In this document: positions 33,817-43,103 of the stretch, piece by piece
Layout: every line of letters starts with the position of its first letter
How positions within the stretch are numbered: position 1 is the first letter of the stretch
Source: Hyphomicrobium sp.
GTDB lineage: Bacteria > Pseudomonadota > Alphaproteobacteria > Rhizobiales > Hyphomicrobiaceae
Direction: 5' to 3'
DNA: 64,000 nt
NCBI RefSeq assembly: GCF_019753045.1
Contig: NZ_JAIELN010000007.1
Coordinates: 245,582-309,581, forward strand
Notes under the pieces: generated by a model
What the model saw: only the letters and a program-made list of their open reading frames with translations
Database searches by the model: none
Told to the model about the DNA's origin: nothing
Program-made: the position numbers and the translations under genes

Positions 33817-35589
33817 ATGCCGACGACCTTTGATCTCCTGAAACGGCTCATGAAGGAAAACGGCCGGGAGTACGCGCCGCAGTATGCGCTCGTCGTTGTC
33901 TGCATGTTGCTGGTCGCGGCCATGACATCGCTGAGCGCGTACGTGCTGAAGTACGTGATCGACACGATTTTCGTGCATCAGAATCGTGCCGCGCTCGTCG
34001 GCATCACCTTTGGCATCGTCGCGATATTCGTGGCGAAGGGGTTTGCCGCCTACTTCTCTGAAGTCGTTCTCGGTACGATCGGCAATCGTCTTGTCGCGCA
34101 GACGCAAAAGCGCATGTTCGAGCATATGTTGAAAGTCGACGTCGCGTTCTTTCAGCAATACAGCTCGAGCGAGCTCGTCACCAAGATGTCGTATAACGCG
34201 AACGCCGTCAGAGACATGCTGAACATGGTGTCTCTGAACCTTGGTCGCGATCTCTTCACGATCGTCGGTCTCGTCATCACGATGATTGCGCTGGATCCGA
34301 TCCTCTCGGCCATTGCGCTGATCGGCGGGCCGGTCGCCGCCCTGTCGTCACGCAAGATGGTCGAACGCATCAAGAAGGCGACGCGAAGCGAGGTTCACTC
34401 GCTGAGCGGCATCGTTCAGATTACGCGAGAAGTCAGCCAAGGCGCGCAGGTCGTCAAATCATTCCAGCTCGAAAACAAGATGCGGGTGCGAATGTTCGAT
34501 GCGATCGAAGCTGTCCAGCGCCTGTCCAACAAAATGCTCCGCATCGGCGCCGGCGTGAACCCGCTCATGGAGACGATCGGCGGCTGTGCGGTCGCCGCAG
34601 TTGTTTTCTATGCCGGCTGGCGAAATCTCTATCACGGGGAAAGCCCCGGGCAGTTCTTCGCCTTCATCACGGCTCTTCTGATGTGCGCGGATCCCGGCCG
34701 CAGGCTCTCGCGCGTTCAATTGCAGCTCGCAACAGCCGCCGTCGGCGTTCGCATGATGTATGAATTGATGGACAGCCCCGCGCGCGAGGACGAACCTCCG
34801 GGGCGCCCCGAGCTCGTGATCAAGAGCGGCCAGATCGCGCTGCGCGATGTCTCGTACAGATACGTCGAGAACAAGCCCGTCATCAATGGAATGTCGTTCT
34901 CGGTCCCCGCCGGCAAGGTGACGGCGCTCGTTGGCCATTCAGGCGGCGGAAAATCAACCGTATTCGCATTGCTGCAACGGCTTCGGGAGCCGGATTCGGG
35001 CGTTATCGAGATTGACGGCCAGGTGATCGCGGATGTCTCTCTCAAATCGCTGCGCCACAACATCTCCGTTGTCGGTCAGGATGCATTTCTCTTTGAAGGC
35101 TCGATCATCGATAACATCAGAGCTGGCCTCGACAACGCATCCGACGAACAGTGCATCCAGGCGGCCAAAGCGGCCAGCGCTCATGAATTCATCATGTCGT
35201 TGCCGCGAGGATACGAAAGCCCCGTCGGAGAGCTCGGAGCGCAGGTCTCTGGCGGCCAGCGCCAGCGCATCGCTCTCGCACGAGCCTACCTGAAGCGCGC
35301 TCCCATCATTCTTCTCGACGAGCCGACGTCCGCGCTCGATAGTGAAACCGAGGACGCCATTCAGCGCGAGCTGCGCAACCTGACGAAGGGAAAAACCACG
35401 CTCGTCATCGCGCACCGCCTGTCGACCATCCTGCACGCCGATCTCATTCATGTGATCGAGGCCGGGCGCGTCATCGAAAGCGGATCGCATGATCAGTTGA
35501 TCGCCAACGGCGGGGCTTACAGCCGCCTCTTCAAGCTTCAATTCGCGAAATATCTCGAAAACAAACAGCCGCTGGCGGAAGCGGTCTGA
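33817..35589 (+). CDS. MsbA-like ABC transporter (fused permease-ATPase)
   Basis: A 590-residue half transporter. Six membrane helices occupy residues about 20-310 and the ATPase follows. Walker A is GHSGGGKST, the Q-loop is in VVGQDAFLF, the signature is VSGGQRQRIALARA, Walker B is IILLDEPTSALD, and the H-loop His is in VIAHRLST. All catalytic residues are present. As a homodimer it would flip a lipid-linked glycan or lipid A precursor across the inner membrane. Located behind the family 2 glycosyltransferase with a 159-base gap. Confidence 0.9.
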   Translation: MPTTFDLLKRLMKENGREYAPQYALVVVCMLLVAAMTSLSAYVLKYVIDTIFVHQNRAALVGITFGIVAIFVAKGFAAYFSEVVLGTIGNRLVAQTQKRMFEHMLKVDVAFFQQYSSSELVTKMSYNANAVRDMLNMVSLNLGRDLFTIVGLVITMIALDPILSAIALIGGPVAALSSRKMVERIKKATRSEVHSLSGIVQITREVSQGAQVVKSFQLENKMRVRMFDAIEAVQRLSNKMLRIGAGVNPLMETIGGCAVAAVVFYAGWRNLYHGESPGQFFAFITALLMCADPGRRLSRVQLQLATAAVGVRMMYELMDSPAREDEPPGRPELVIKSGQIALRDVSYRYVENKPVINGMSFSVPAGKVTALVGHSGGGKSTVFALLQRLREPDSGVIEIDGQVIADVSLKSLRHNISVVGQDAFLFEGSIIDNIRAGLDNASDEQCIQAAKAASAHEFIMSLPRGYESPVGELGAQVSGGQRQRIALARAYLKRAPIILLDEPTSALDSETEDAIQRELRNLTKGKTTLVIAHRLSTILHADLIHVIEAGRVIESGSHDQLIANGGAYSRLFKLQFAKYLENKQPLAEAV

Positions 35590-35724
35590 TCTCGCCTCGC
35601 ACACGTCCCGACGGCTGGCCGCCGCCCCGACACACGCGATTGCGCCGACTGTTGCTCATGGGCAACTGAAGTCCCCCCGCAATTCCGCTATCTCAATACC
35701 CGAGAGTCAGCGTGGGGATTGAGT

Positions 35725-37509
35725 ATGCCGGATCAAGCGCAGCCAAACCTGATCAGCAGAACGATCGACTACATCCTCGGCCGAAACACGCTGATCGGCA
35801 TCGCCTCGTTCATGCTGCTGATCATCTCGGGATATGCCACCTGGCACGGCATGCGCGACTTCATCGTCGGAGTCTCGTCGACGCCGGCAGCGCCAACCGG
35901 CGGCATTTCGATCTCGAATGACGTTCTCGTCGCTGCAGTCGTCGTTGCGCTAACGTTTCTGCTGTGGCTCACGCTGCGCGAGACGTTCGGAGCCAAGCGC
36001 CCATTCGGCCAGAGACTGATCACCGGGGTGCTCTACGTATTCCTCGCCATCTGGTCGATCGGCTTCGGCTACGGGTTCTGGTGGAGCTTGATCTCGGGCC
36101 AGGAAGCCACGAAGACCGGCTTGGCCGGGCTCCAGGAGGACGCACGCGACGCCAGCGCCGCCGTGGCAGCACGGCTCGATGCCGTGCGCGGCCAACTCGA
36201 CAACGTCGTCGCTTGGTCCGACAGCCAAATGACGCGCGAGGAAACGAGCGGCGGCAGTTGCGGCGTTGCATCCGGGGCAGGGAAGGGGCCGCTCTACAAC
36301 GCACGCAGAAGCGTGCGCGACGCCGTCAGTGCGCTGCGCGATGGCATGACGAAGTCGTGGCTCGAACCGGTGCAGGCCGATGTGCAGTCTCTGCGCCAGG
36401 CGGCGGATGTGCTCGGGGGCGCGACGATTGAGGAACGCCAGCGTAACTTCGAGAACAAGGCATCCGAAATTCGCGGCCTCGCACGCAACATTGCGGCCCG
36501 CAGCAACCAGCTCGGTCAATCGACGGCGTCGGAAATGCGCGCGCTTGCCGATTCCGTATCGCAGCCACCTGGAAAATCCGGGTCATCGTGTTTCGATCCG
36601 ACGCTCGCCGAGCGGTTGCGCGATGCCGCGGCACAAGCCGACCAACCTGCCGAGCTGAAACTGCGCGAAGCCGTGTTCAACGAAGGGCCGGCCGGCGTCG
36701 CAAATGCCGTCAAAAATCTCTGGAGCAATATCGGCGCCTACACGGCGAGCGCGTTCCGTTACATCGTCTCCGGCGGCAAGGTCCTAACGGCCGGACACAC
36801 CGATGAAGGCGAGCCCATAACGGGCCGCGATGTTATCGCCCTTCTGGCGACGATCGGCATCGACATGGGCCTTCTCGCGTTGGCGATCATCAACCCGCCG
36901 CGCGAACCGCCGTCCGTCCGCCCCTCGGGCACGCTCGCCCGGCAAATTCGCGATGCGATCGACACCGCAATCAATCGGGCGCCCGGCGCCGATCTCGAAT
37001 GGGTGCGCCGGCACTTCGTTCATCACAACAAAGCGTCATATCTGGTGATCCCAAATCTCTACAGCTGCGATCCCGACAATAAGGACGAAGCCGCGAAAGG
37101 AATGGCCGTCAATCAACTGGCAGGCGTATTGAGCGACCTCGATCTCGTTCGCTGGCCGAAGGGGGGCAAGTGGTGGCTTTTCCAGGAGAACGAACTCAAG
37201 AAGCTGAAGAAGGAGGAATCGCAGGGAAGCGATACCGACCTGACCGCAATCCGCAAAAAATGGGCGGAAGAGCAAGGGCTGACGGGCGAAGATCTAAAGC
37301 AATACGTCGATAAGAGAGCCGTCCGAAATCATGGGCTCTTCTCGAAAGCCGAACGCGCGCTAGAGATCGCCGGCTGGAGCGAAAAGGCGCGGAGCGACAT
37401 CGAAATCTTCAAACTTGTCGATACGGATGGATTGACACCGCTTCTGATGGTCCTGAATGAACCGGGCGGCGCCCGGAGCGAAGCACCGGCGCAAGCGGAA
37501 GCGGCTTAG
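35725..37509 (+). CDS. Large membrane protein of unknown function
   Basis: A 594-residue protein with three N-terminal membrane helices (IASFMLLIISGYATWHGM, VLVAAVVVALTFLLWLTL and VLYVFLAIWSIGFGYGFWW). A long predicted periplasmic coiled-coil region with three Cys residues follows (about 125-340), then a helix near residue 380 (IGIDMGLLALAIIN) and a cytoplasmic charged C-terminal domain. The layout resembles a stator or tethering protein or a sensor without catalytic domain. ATG 35725 is preferred to TTG 35719, both after GTGGGGA. No family recognised. It is followed by the convergent trehalose operon. Confidence 0.6.
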   Translation: MPDQAQPNLISRTIDYILGRNTLIGIASFMLLIISGYATWHGMRDFIVGVSSTPAAPTGGISISNDVLVAAVVVALTFLLWLTLRETFGAKRPFGQRLITGVLYVFLAIWSIGFGYGFWWSLISGQEATKTGLAGLQEDARDASAAVAARLDAVRGQLDNVVAWSDSQMTREETSGGSCGVASGAGKGPLYNARRSVRDAVSALRDGMTKSWLEPVQADVQSLRQAADVLGGATIEERQRNFENKASEIRGLARNIAARSNQLGQSTASEMRALADSVSQPPGKSGSSCFDPTLAERLRDAAAQADQPAELKLREAVFNEGPAGVANAVKNLWSNIGAYTASAFRYIVSGGKVLTAGHTDEGEPITGRDVIALLATIGIDMGLLALAIINPPREPPSVRPSGTLARQIRDAIDTAINRAPGADLEWVRRHFVHHNKASYLVIPNLYSCDPDNKDEAAKGMAVNQLAGVLSDLDLVRWPKGGKWWLFQENELKKLKKEESQGSDTDLTAIRKKWAEEQGLTGEDLKQYVDKRAVRNHGLFSKAERALEIAGWSEKARSDIEIFKLVDTDGLTPLLMVLNEPGGARSEAPAQAEAA

Positions 37510-37515
37510 CGGGCG

Positions 37516-38349
37516 TCAGATGTTTGCAATTTTTTGAAGCCAGTCGAGAACTTCCGAGGGGCCATAGAAGGAAGACTCGGACTCGGAGAAGTTTTCACCC
37601 GCGACCTTCAACCCAAATCCCCCAAGGTCCTCGGCCGCCCGAAACGCGTCGACATCGGCGATATCGTCCCCGACCATCACGGGAATTTTGTTGGCAAACG
37701 CCGGGAGGGTGGCGAGTTTTCTGAGTGCGCGTCCCTTCGAGAAACCAACAGGCAAAACTTCGACCACCTTGCGGCCTTCGCAAATCGAAAATTCGGTCGG
37801 ATATTTCGGTACGAGAGTTTCGAGCAGCATCAACAAGGATGATTGAAGCTCGGGAGCAAGCCGGTAATGCAGCGCAATCCCGCTGCCCTTGTCCTCGTAG
37901 ACGACGCCGGGCAAATCTTCGACGATCTTTTTGAGATCCATCACCAGCTCCGGATTGAAGCTCGGCGTGAGCGTTTCGATCTTGCCCTTGTCGGACAATC
38001 TCATCTGGCCGCCGTGAACGCCGGCCGCCACGAATTTTGCGGGATGGAGCAGGCGGTCAACTTCTTCCAACGGCCGCCCGGTCACGATTGCCAAAGCGCC
38101 ATGCAACCGTTCGGCGATCTCATCGAGAAGCTTCGGAAGGTAAGCGGGTACGTGCACGGTCGAGGGCGTCAGCGCAACGTCGAGAAGCGTTCCGTCGACG
38201 TCAAGGAAAAGCGCCACGGGCTCGCCGTTGGCGATGAGACGCTCGACCATCTTGCGCGCAGCAATCGCACGGTTCTCGCTCGACACGGCGATTTCGCTGC
38301 GCGTGGCGCTTTTCTTCAATTGCTGCGTCAAGAAAATTCCCCTGCTCAA
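37516..38349 (-). CDS. otsB: Trehalose-6-phosphate phosphatase
   Basis: A 277-residue HAD-family phosphatase that makes trehalose from trehalose 6-phosphate. It contains the nucleophile motif LFLDVDGTLLD, motif II in IVTGRPLEEVDRLL, the family substrate segments GVHGGQMR and VEVLPVGFSKGRAL (motif III Lys), and the metal site VMVGDDIADVDAF. It is the last gene of the minus-strand operon otsA-ROK-PfkB-otsB and overlaps the PfkB gene by four bases. Confidence 0.93.
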   Translation of the reverse strand: MSRGIFLTQQLKKSATRSEIAVSSENRAIAARKMVERLIANGEPVALFLDVDGTLLDVALTPSTVHVPAYLPKLLDEIAERLHGALAIVTGRPLEEVDRLLHPAKFVAAGVHGGQMRLSDKGKIETLTPSFNPELVMDLKKIVEDLPGVVYEDKGSGIALHYRLAPELQSSLLMLLETLVPKYPTEFSICEGRKVVEVLPVGFSKGRALRKLATLPAFANKIPVMVGDDIADVDAFRAAEDLGGFGLKVAGENFSESESSFYGPSEVLDWLQKIANI

Positions 38350-39440
38350 ATGGAAAAACTAAATAGCGGCGCCTCGCTGGCGCGTTCGAGTTCTCGCTCT
38401 AATGCCGCCCTGGTGAGGAGGCCAGTTTGGGTGTCGATAAATTTCACGACGCTGGCTGCATTGATTGCTGCCGCACCAAGTGCGCGCCCAGCATCTTGAG
38501 TATCTGCAAGATAACACGCGAATGTTGAGGAAAAAGCGTCACCGGCGCCCGTCGTTGCCGCTGCGACGACATGCTCCGCAGCACGGTAATGGAGTTCCTG
38601 CGCCCGCGCGATGAACGCCCCATTCGCGCCGTCGGTCAGCACGATGACGCCGACGCCAAGTGCAATCAGTGCGCCGAGAAACTTAACCAATGACATTTCG
38701 TAGCCGCCGCTCCGCAGGCCACGTTTGGCAAGCGGCGGAATAGGCTCATCGTTTTTCGCGATAAGCGGGGCGCCGCCGTCCCCGAATGACTGCAGGAGCC
38801 GCGGCATCAAGGTCTGAGCTTCGGCACGGTTTACGCAGAGAATATCGATGTGCTTGAGGCTGTGCCAAAAGTCGTCGAAACGGGCGGTGAGTTGGCGCAC
38901 GCCGGGATTGACGGCAAGAAGCGCGCCTGCGGCCTTCGCATGCTCGACGACGAGCGGATAACAGTTCGCCGACTGATTGCTGAGGTTGGCCACGTAAACC
39001 AGGTCGCGGCCCGCAAATGCCTGGTGCGGCAGATCGCTGGCTTCGATTTTCGTGTTCGCGCCGCGGTAAGTAAAGACCGCGGCGTTCCTGTCGTGCGATG
39101 AAATGATGACGGACGATCCGGTCGGTTCGTGGTCGTCGAGGGCGATCCACGAAACGTCGACGCCCTCGGCGCGGAGCAGGCCGAGTATCGTTTTCCCCTT
39201 ATCGTCTCGCCCTATCTTGGCGATGATGGATGTATGATGCCCAAGCCGGGATGCCGTAACGGCCGCATTCACCGCGCCGCCGCCGCAGCTTGATGCGATT
39301 TCCTCCGCCTCCGTCTTGTGCCCTTCTTCGAGAAGAAGGAACGAGCTCTCGGCATTGCGCATCTTCACTTGCTCGATCTTGTCGCTCGCAATCGTGACGA
39401 TCGTATCAACCATTGCGCCGCCAATGGTGAGAACGTTCAT
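38346..39440 (-). CDS. PfkB-family sugar kinase
   Basis: A 364-residue ribokinase-type enzyme. GGGAVNAAVTASRLG and IAKIGRDDKGK form the substrate lid region. TTGAGDAFSSTFACYL is the C-terminal signature with the anion hole and catalytic Asp. ATG 39440 is preferred over the 40-codon upstream extension because it overlaps the preceding stop (ATGA) and begins a typical PfkB strand (MNVLTIGGAMVD). An unusual insertion of about 25 residues (EPIPPLAKRGLRSGG) lies between the core and the signature. The substrate is unknown. Its place between trehalose genes suggests a hexose or nucleoside side product. Confidence 0.85.
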   Translation of the reverse strand: MNVLTIGGAMVDTIVTIASDKIEQVKMRNAESSFLLLEEGHKTEAEEIASSCGGGAVNAAVTASRLGHHTSIIAKIGRDDKGKTILGLLRAEGVDVSWIALDDHEPTGSSVIISSHDRNAAVFTYRGANTKIEASDLPHQAFAGRDLVYVANLSNQSANCYPLVVEHAKAAGALLAVNPGVRQLTARFDDFWHSLKHIDILCVNRAEAQTLMPRLLQSFGDGGAPLIAKNDEPIPPLAKRGLRSGGYEMSLVKFLGALIALGVGVIVLTDGANGAFIARAQELHYRAAEHVVAAATTGAGDAFSSTFACYLADTQDAGRALGAAAINAASVVKFIDTQTGLLTRAALERELERASEAPLFSFSI

Positions 39441-40195
39441 CTCGACTCCGTGCGTTCCCCGACAAGATTGGTCGACTGCCTGAACCACTGATCCATCTCG
39501 GACCGCCAGAGGCGCGCACCGCCTGCAATTCCACTTGCCGGTGGAACGACGCTGGCCCATGGCGGAAGCGCAAATGTGATGCGCCGCGAATTGCCTCCGC
39601 CGATGTAGAGATGATCGACGTTGGTCAGAGCCTGCACGGCCGCGAGCACGCGCTTAGCGCGTTCATTCCAAGCCTCGTCACCAAGTTCCAGATACGCGGC
39701 GTGCCCGATATATTGGTCATAGTTGTGTTCGTCGTTCGCGTGGTGCTGGCCAAGCTCGAGCCCGAAGAACGCTGTCCCATTGCAGAAAAGTGCGCAGCCC
39801 ATTCCGGTTCCGAACGTCAGCACGCATTCGCGGCCCGGCCCCTTGGCAACCCCCAACCCATAGACGATGGCATCGTTCAGCACGCGAACCGGCACGCCGA
39901 AAGCCCGCCCGAGTTCGTTCTCGAGGTCGAAGCCGGTCCAATGATGCGTGCCGAGATTGGGCGCCGTTTTTATGTGCTCGCGTCCAACCACGCCCGGAAA
40001 GCCGACCGAAATGCGCCCGAACGTCGGCAACGTCTTCACGATATCGGTAATCAGGCTGACGAGTGCTTCCGGCGTGCTCGGCTTGGGTGTCTGCGTCGTT
40101 ATGAAATCGGATATCAACGTACCGGAGGCGTTGACCGTTGCCGTCTTGACCAACGTGCCGCCTATGTCCACGCACAGAATGTTCGGATTGGACAT
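39437..40195 (-). CDS. ROK-family kinase resembling polyphosphate glucokinase
   Basis: A 252-residue ROK/actin-fold kinase. The phosphate-1 loop is CVDIGGTLVKTA, the catalytic region is NDAIVYGLG (Asn-Asp), the phosphate-2 loop is LTFGTGMGCAL, and a late IGGGNSRR. The ROK zinc motif is not evident, as in the PPGK branch. ATG 40195 has GGGATGA upstream, and the ATG at 40243 lacks a ribosome site. It would phosphorylate glucose, for example that released from trehalose or glycogen. It feeds the substrate side of OtsA through glucose 6-phosphate. Confidence 0.8.
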   Translation of the reverse strand: MSNPNILCVDIGGTLVKTATVNASGTLISDFITTQTPKPSTPEALVSLITDIVKTLPTFGRISVGFPGVVGREHIKTAPNLGTHHWTGFDLENELGRAFGVPVRVLNDAIVYGLGVAKGPGRECVLTFGTGMGCALFCNGTAFFGLELGQHHANDEHNYDQYIGHAAYLELGDEAWNERAKRVLAAVQALTNVDHLYIGGGNSRRITFALPPWASVVPPASGIAGGARLWRSEMDQWFRQSTNLVGERTESR

Positions 40196-40247
40196 GGCTT
40201 CATCCCGGTTGGGAATGCTTTTTCTATCCAAGATGACACCCATTATG

Positions 40248-41717
40248 TCACCACGTTTGCCGTAAATCGGCTAGGTGGGATATTTTTTTAGCCGAACTCT
40301 GCAATCGTTCGAGAGCCTGCCCCATCTCGGGCGATGACTTCGGCGACCGCGCGAAGCGGCGTTGCCCGGCCTTCATGAGGGCCGAGAAATAGCTGTGACT
40401 CCAGTCGTTTGAATCGTTCTTCCGAATGCCGCTGAGCAACCGGTCGTGGCGCTCGCGTCGTTCATCGAGCGGCATTTCGAGGGCAATCCGCAAGCCTTGC
40501 ACCATATCGTTGACGTCGTACGGATTGACCAGAACCGCGTCGGCGAGTTGCGCCGCGGCGCCGGCAAACTTCGACAGGATGAGGACGCCAGGATCAGCCG
40601 GATCTTGGCACGCGATAAACTCTTTGGCGACGAGATTCATGCCGTCCATAAGCGGCGTCACCCAACCGATGCGGGACGAGCGATAGACATCACGAAGCTC
40701 GGCACGAGGGATGGTCCTGTGAATGTAATTGATAGGCACCCAGTCGAGTTCGCCGAAGCGGCCGTTGATGGAGCCGGCGAGGGACTCAAGCTCGGCCTTG
40801 ATGTCGGCATAGGCTTCGACGCTTTCACGCGTCGGCGGCGCAAATTGCGACAGCACGATACGCCGCCGATAGTCTGGATATTCGTCGAGGAATTTTCCGT
40901 AAGCGCGGAATTTCTGCGGAAGGCCCTTGGTGTAATCCAACCGGTCGATGCCGATGATCCGATTTGTCTCGGATGTGTCGGCGGCCTTCAAGGCTTCCGC
41001 TTCGCCCGGACTGAATGCGAAATCGGCCGGATCGATGCCGACGGGGAAACACCCGATATCGAGCTCTGCTTCGAAAACGCGAATGCGGCCCGAAGGCAAG
41101 AGCCTCCCGAAGACGCTTTGCTGAATAAAGTCGATCAAATTGCGCACATCTGACTGCGTCTGGAGGCCGATAAGATCGTAGGCGCTGAGCGCCCTGGCCA
41201 TCTCCTTGTTTTCCGGAATGGCGAGCAAAGCCTGGGCCGGACCGACGGGAATGTGCAGGAAATAGCCGATCGGATTTTCTATGCCGAGCTTGCGCAATTC
41301 AAGCGCCATCGGCAACAGGTGATAGTCGTGCACCCAGATCACGTCGTCGGGCTCGATGAGGGGGGCGAGATGGGACGCGAAGCGCTCGTTCACCGCTACA
41401 TAACGGGAATAATAGCCGGCCTCGAACTGCGCGAGATCGAGACGATTGTGAAACACCGGCCACAACACCGAGTTCGAATAGCCGAGATAATATTCGGCAT
41501 AATCCGCCGGCGTCAGCGGCTCGGTTACCGTCATATGACCATTCGCGCGGGAGACTTTTATCTCAACGCGATCGCTATCGACGATTTGTCCGTCCCAACC
41601 GAACCAGAATCCGCTCTGACGTGCGAGAGTGTTATAAATCGCAACCGCGACTCCACCTGCCTGCTGAGCCACGTTGAAGTCGATGACCCGGTTCGAAACC
41701 ATGACAAGCCTGGCCAC
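40248..41717 (-). CDS. otsA: Trehalose-6-phosphate synthase
   Basis: A 489-residue family 20 glycosyltransferase that makes trehalose 6-phosphate from UDP-glucose and glucose 6-phosphate. Features include the N-terminal VMVSNRV, WFGWDGQIV, VHDYHLLPMAL, the sugar-nucleotide Arg/Lys in IIGIDRLDYTKGLPQKF, and PLMDGMNLVAKEFIA. GTG 41717 is chosen because AAGGAG stands five bases upstream. The 19 extra residues of the longer frame are not needed. It is first in the four-gene trehalose operon, and an EcfG-like promoter candidate lies 72 to 96 bases upstream. It makes a stress osmoprotectant in the cytoplasm. Confidence 0.95.
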   Translation of the reverse strand: MARLVMVSNRVIDFNVAQQAGGVAVAIYNTLARQSGFWFGWDGQIVDSDRVEIKVSRANGHMTVTEPLTPADYAEYYLGYSNSVLWPVFHNRLDLAQFEAGYYSRYVAVNERFASHLAPLIEPDDVIWVHDYHLLPMALELRKLGIENPIGYFLHIPVGPAQALLAIPENKEMARALSAYDLIGLQTQSDVRNLIDFIQQSVFGRLLPSGRIRVFEAELDIGCFPVGIDPADFAFSPGEAEALKAADTSETNRIIGIDRLDYTKGLPQKFRAYGKFLDEYPDYRRRIVLSQFAPPTRESVEAYADIKAELESLAGSINGRFGELDWVPINYIHRTIPRAELRDVYRSSRIGWVTPLMDGMNLVAKEFIACQDPADPGVLILSKFAGAAAQLADAVLVNPYDVNDMVQGLRIALEMPLDERRERHDRLLSGIRKNDSNDWSHSYFSALMKAGQRRFARSPKSSPEMGQALERLQSSAKKISHLADLRQTW

Positions 41718-41788
41718 GATAACTCCTTCTTTCCGACGCGTGAGCTTGGTAAAAGCCAGACCCCCGCGTGGCATTTCATCTGGATGTA

Positions 41789-41813
41789 AACCCCCGGGAT
41801 TGCTACGGGTTCC
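41789..41813 (-). promoter_or_regulatory. Candidate EcfG promoter of otsA
   Basis: On the minus strand GGAAC (41813-41809) is followed after 16 bases by GGTT (41792-41789). The EcfG consensus is GGAAC-N16/17-CGTT, so the -10 has one mismatch. This makes otsA a probable member of the general stress regulon. Confidence 0.45.
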
Positions 41814-41996
41814 CTCATTGCGCCGGACCTAGCGTTCTGGGCCTGTTCTGCTTGGGACCTTGAAGTGGAGAGGTCGGCGACGACGCGCATTCTTTGCCAC
41901 AGCGGTTAGTCCGGCACTCGCAAGCGCGCGCAATTCGTGATAGCTACAGGCTTTAACGCAAATGGGGGACGGCGACGGCTCTTGAGCTCCGCCGGA

Positions 41997-43094
41997 ATGC
42001 TGGATGGAGGCGCGGGGCCGTTCGTGGGGCGAATGGTTCAACTCGTCGACAATCTGATCGAACGTGTGTTTCCGCGCCTGCGGCGCAGGGCACTTTACGC
42101 CTATCCGATAGGCATCGCGATTTTTGCCCTAGCCGCGTTGGCACGGATGGGGCTGTCAAGATGGTTGCAGGATACCACCCCTTTCTTGACGTTCTTTCTG
42201 GCGATCCTCCTAACGGCTCTCGTCGCGGGAACCGGGCCCGCTTTGCTGGTCGCCGCAGCGTCCTTTCTCTTCAGTTGGTATTTTTTCCTTCCCGGTCCCG
42301 GATGGGGCGAGATCACCCCCGCGACGATCGTTGCTCTTGGGAGCTTTGCGATCCTCTCGTTCTTCATCATCGCAGTCGTTCATCTCCTCAACCGAAAGGT
42401 CGAGAGCCTGATGAACGAGCGGGCGCGCAACGAAGCCCTGTTTCAAGACAGCGCGCTGGGAGAACTCCAGCTGGAGCAGCTCAACATCGAGCTCCGCCAC
42501 CGCCTGAAAAACACCTTCGCGGTCATAGCCGGCCTCGTCAGCCAATCGGCGCGATATAGCCGCGACGTAAACGGCTTTGCCCAGTCGCTCGCCGGGCGTC
42601 TCTCGGCAATGGGCAATGCGATGGACCTGATCGCGACGCGCAACTTCTTAGGCGCCTCGCTGCGTGAGCTGATCGCCGAAACGTTGAAGCCTCTGGTGCC
42701 CCCGGGCGCGCAGCGGTTCGAAATGGGTGGCCCGGATACGATCATCCCCGGCGATGTCGCAAGCGCGCTCGCGTTGACGCTTCACGAACTCGGAACGAAC
42801 GCGATCAAATACGGCGCCTGGTCTGAAGCGCGCGGAACGGTAAGCGCGAAATGGACCCTGACCAAAATCGATGATGATGAAATGTCCTTCGAGCTTGTCT
42901 GGGACGAGCGAGGCGGCCCGCGCGTCACCGCACCGGAACGGCGAGGGTTAGGAACCACGTTGATCGATAGCGGATTTCCGAGCGCGAAAGTGGAGCGAGA
43001 GTTCAACGAACACGGGGTCCGCTGCCGCATGGTCGCCATCTTGAAACAGACGACGACGCGCCGCACGCGCGGTCGGGCAGCCTCGTTCAATTGA
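41997..43094 (+). CDS. HWE/HisKA_2-type sensor histidine kinase with DUF4118-like membrane domain
   Basis: About 365 residues. Four closely packed membrane helices (from IGIAIFALAALA to FAILSFFIIAVVHLL) resemble the KdpD DUF4118 module. A short coiled coil follows, then the dimerisation/phosphoacceptor helix ELRHRLKNTFAVIAGLVSQSA with the His. The ATPase domain has LALTLHELGTNAIKYGA, ELVWDERGGP and GLGTTLID. This kinase family typically feeds PhyR-type or single-domain regulators. The frame is open from 41937, and ATGs at 41997 and 42033 are alternatives. No ribosome site decides clearly. A candidate input to the nearby PhyR, by inference. Confidence 0.8.
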   Translation: MLDGGAGPFVGRMVQLVDNLIERVFPRLRRRALYAYPIGIAIFALAALARMGLSRWLQDTTPFLTFFLAILLTALVAGTGPALLVAAASFLFSWYFFLPGPGWGEITPATIVALGSFAILSFFIIAVVHLLNRKVESLMNERARNEALFQDSALGELQLEQLNIELRHRLKNTFAVIAGLVSQSARYSRDVNGFAQSLAGRLSAMGNAMDLIATRNFLGASLRELIAETLKPLVPPGAQRFEMGGPDTIIPGDVASALALTLHELGTNAIKYGAWSEARGTVSAKWTLTKIDDDEMSFELVWDERGGPRVTAPERRGLGTTLIDSGFPSAKVEREFNEHGVRCRMVAILKQTTTRRTRGRAASFN

Positions 43095-43103
43095 CGTCGA
43101 AGC

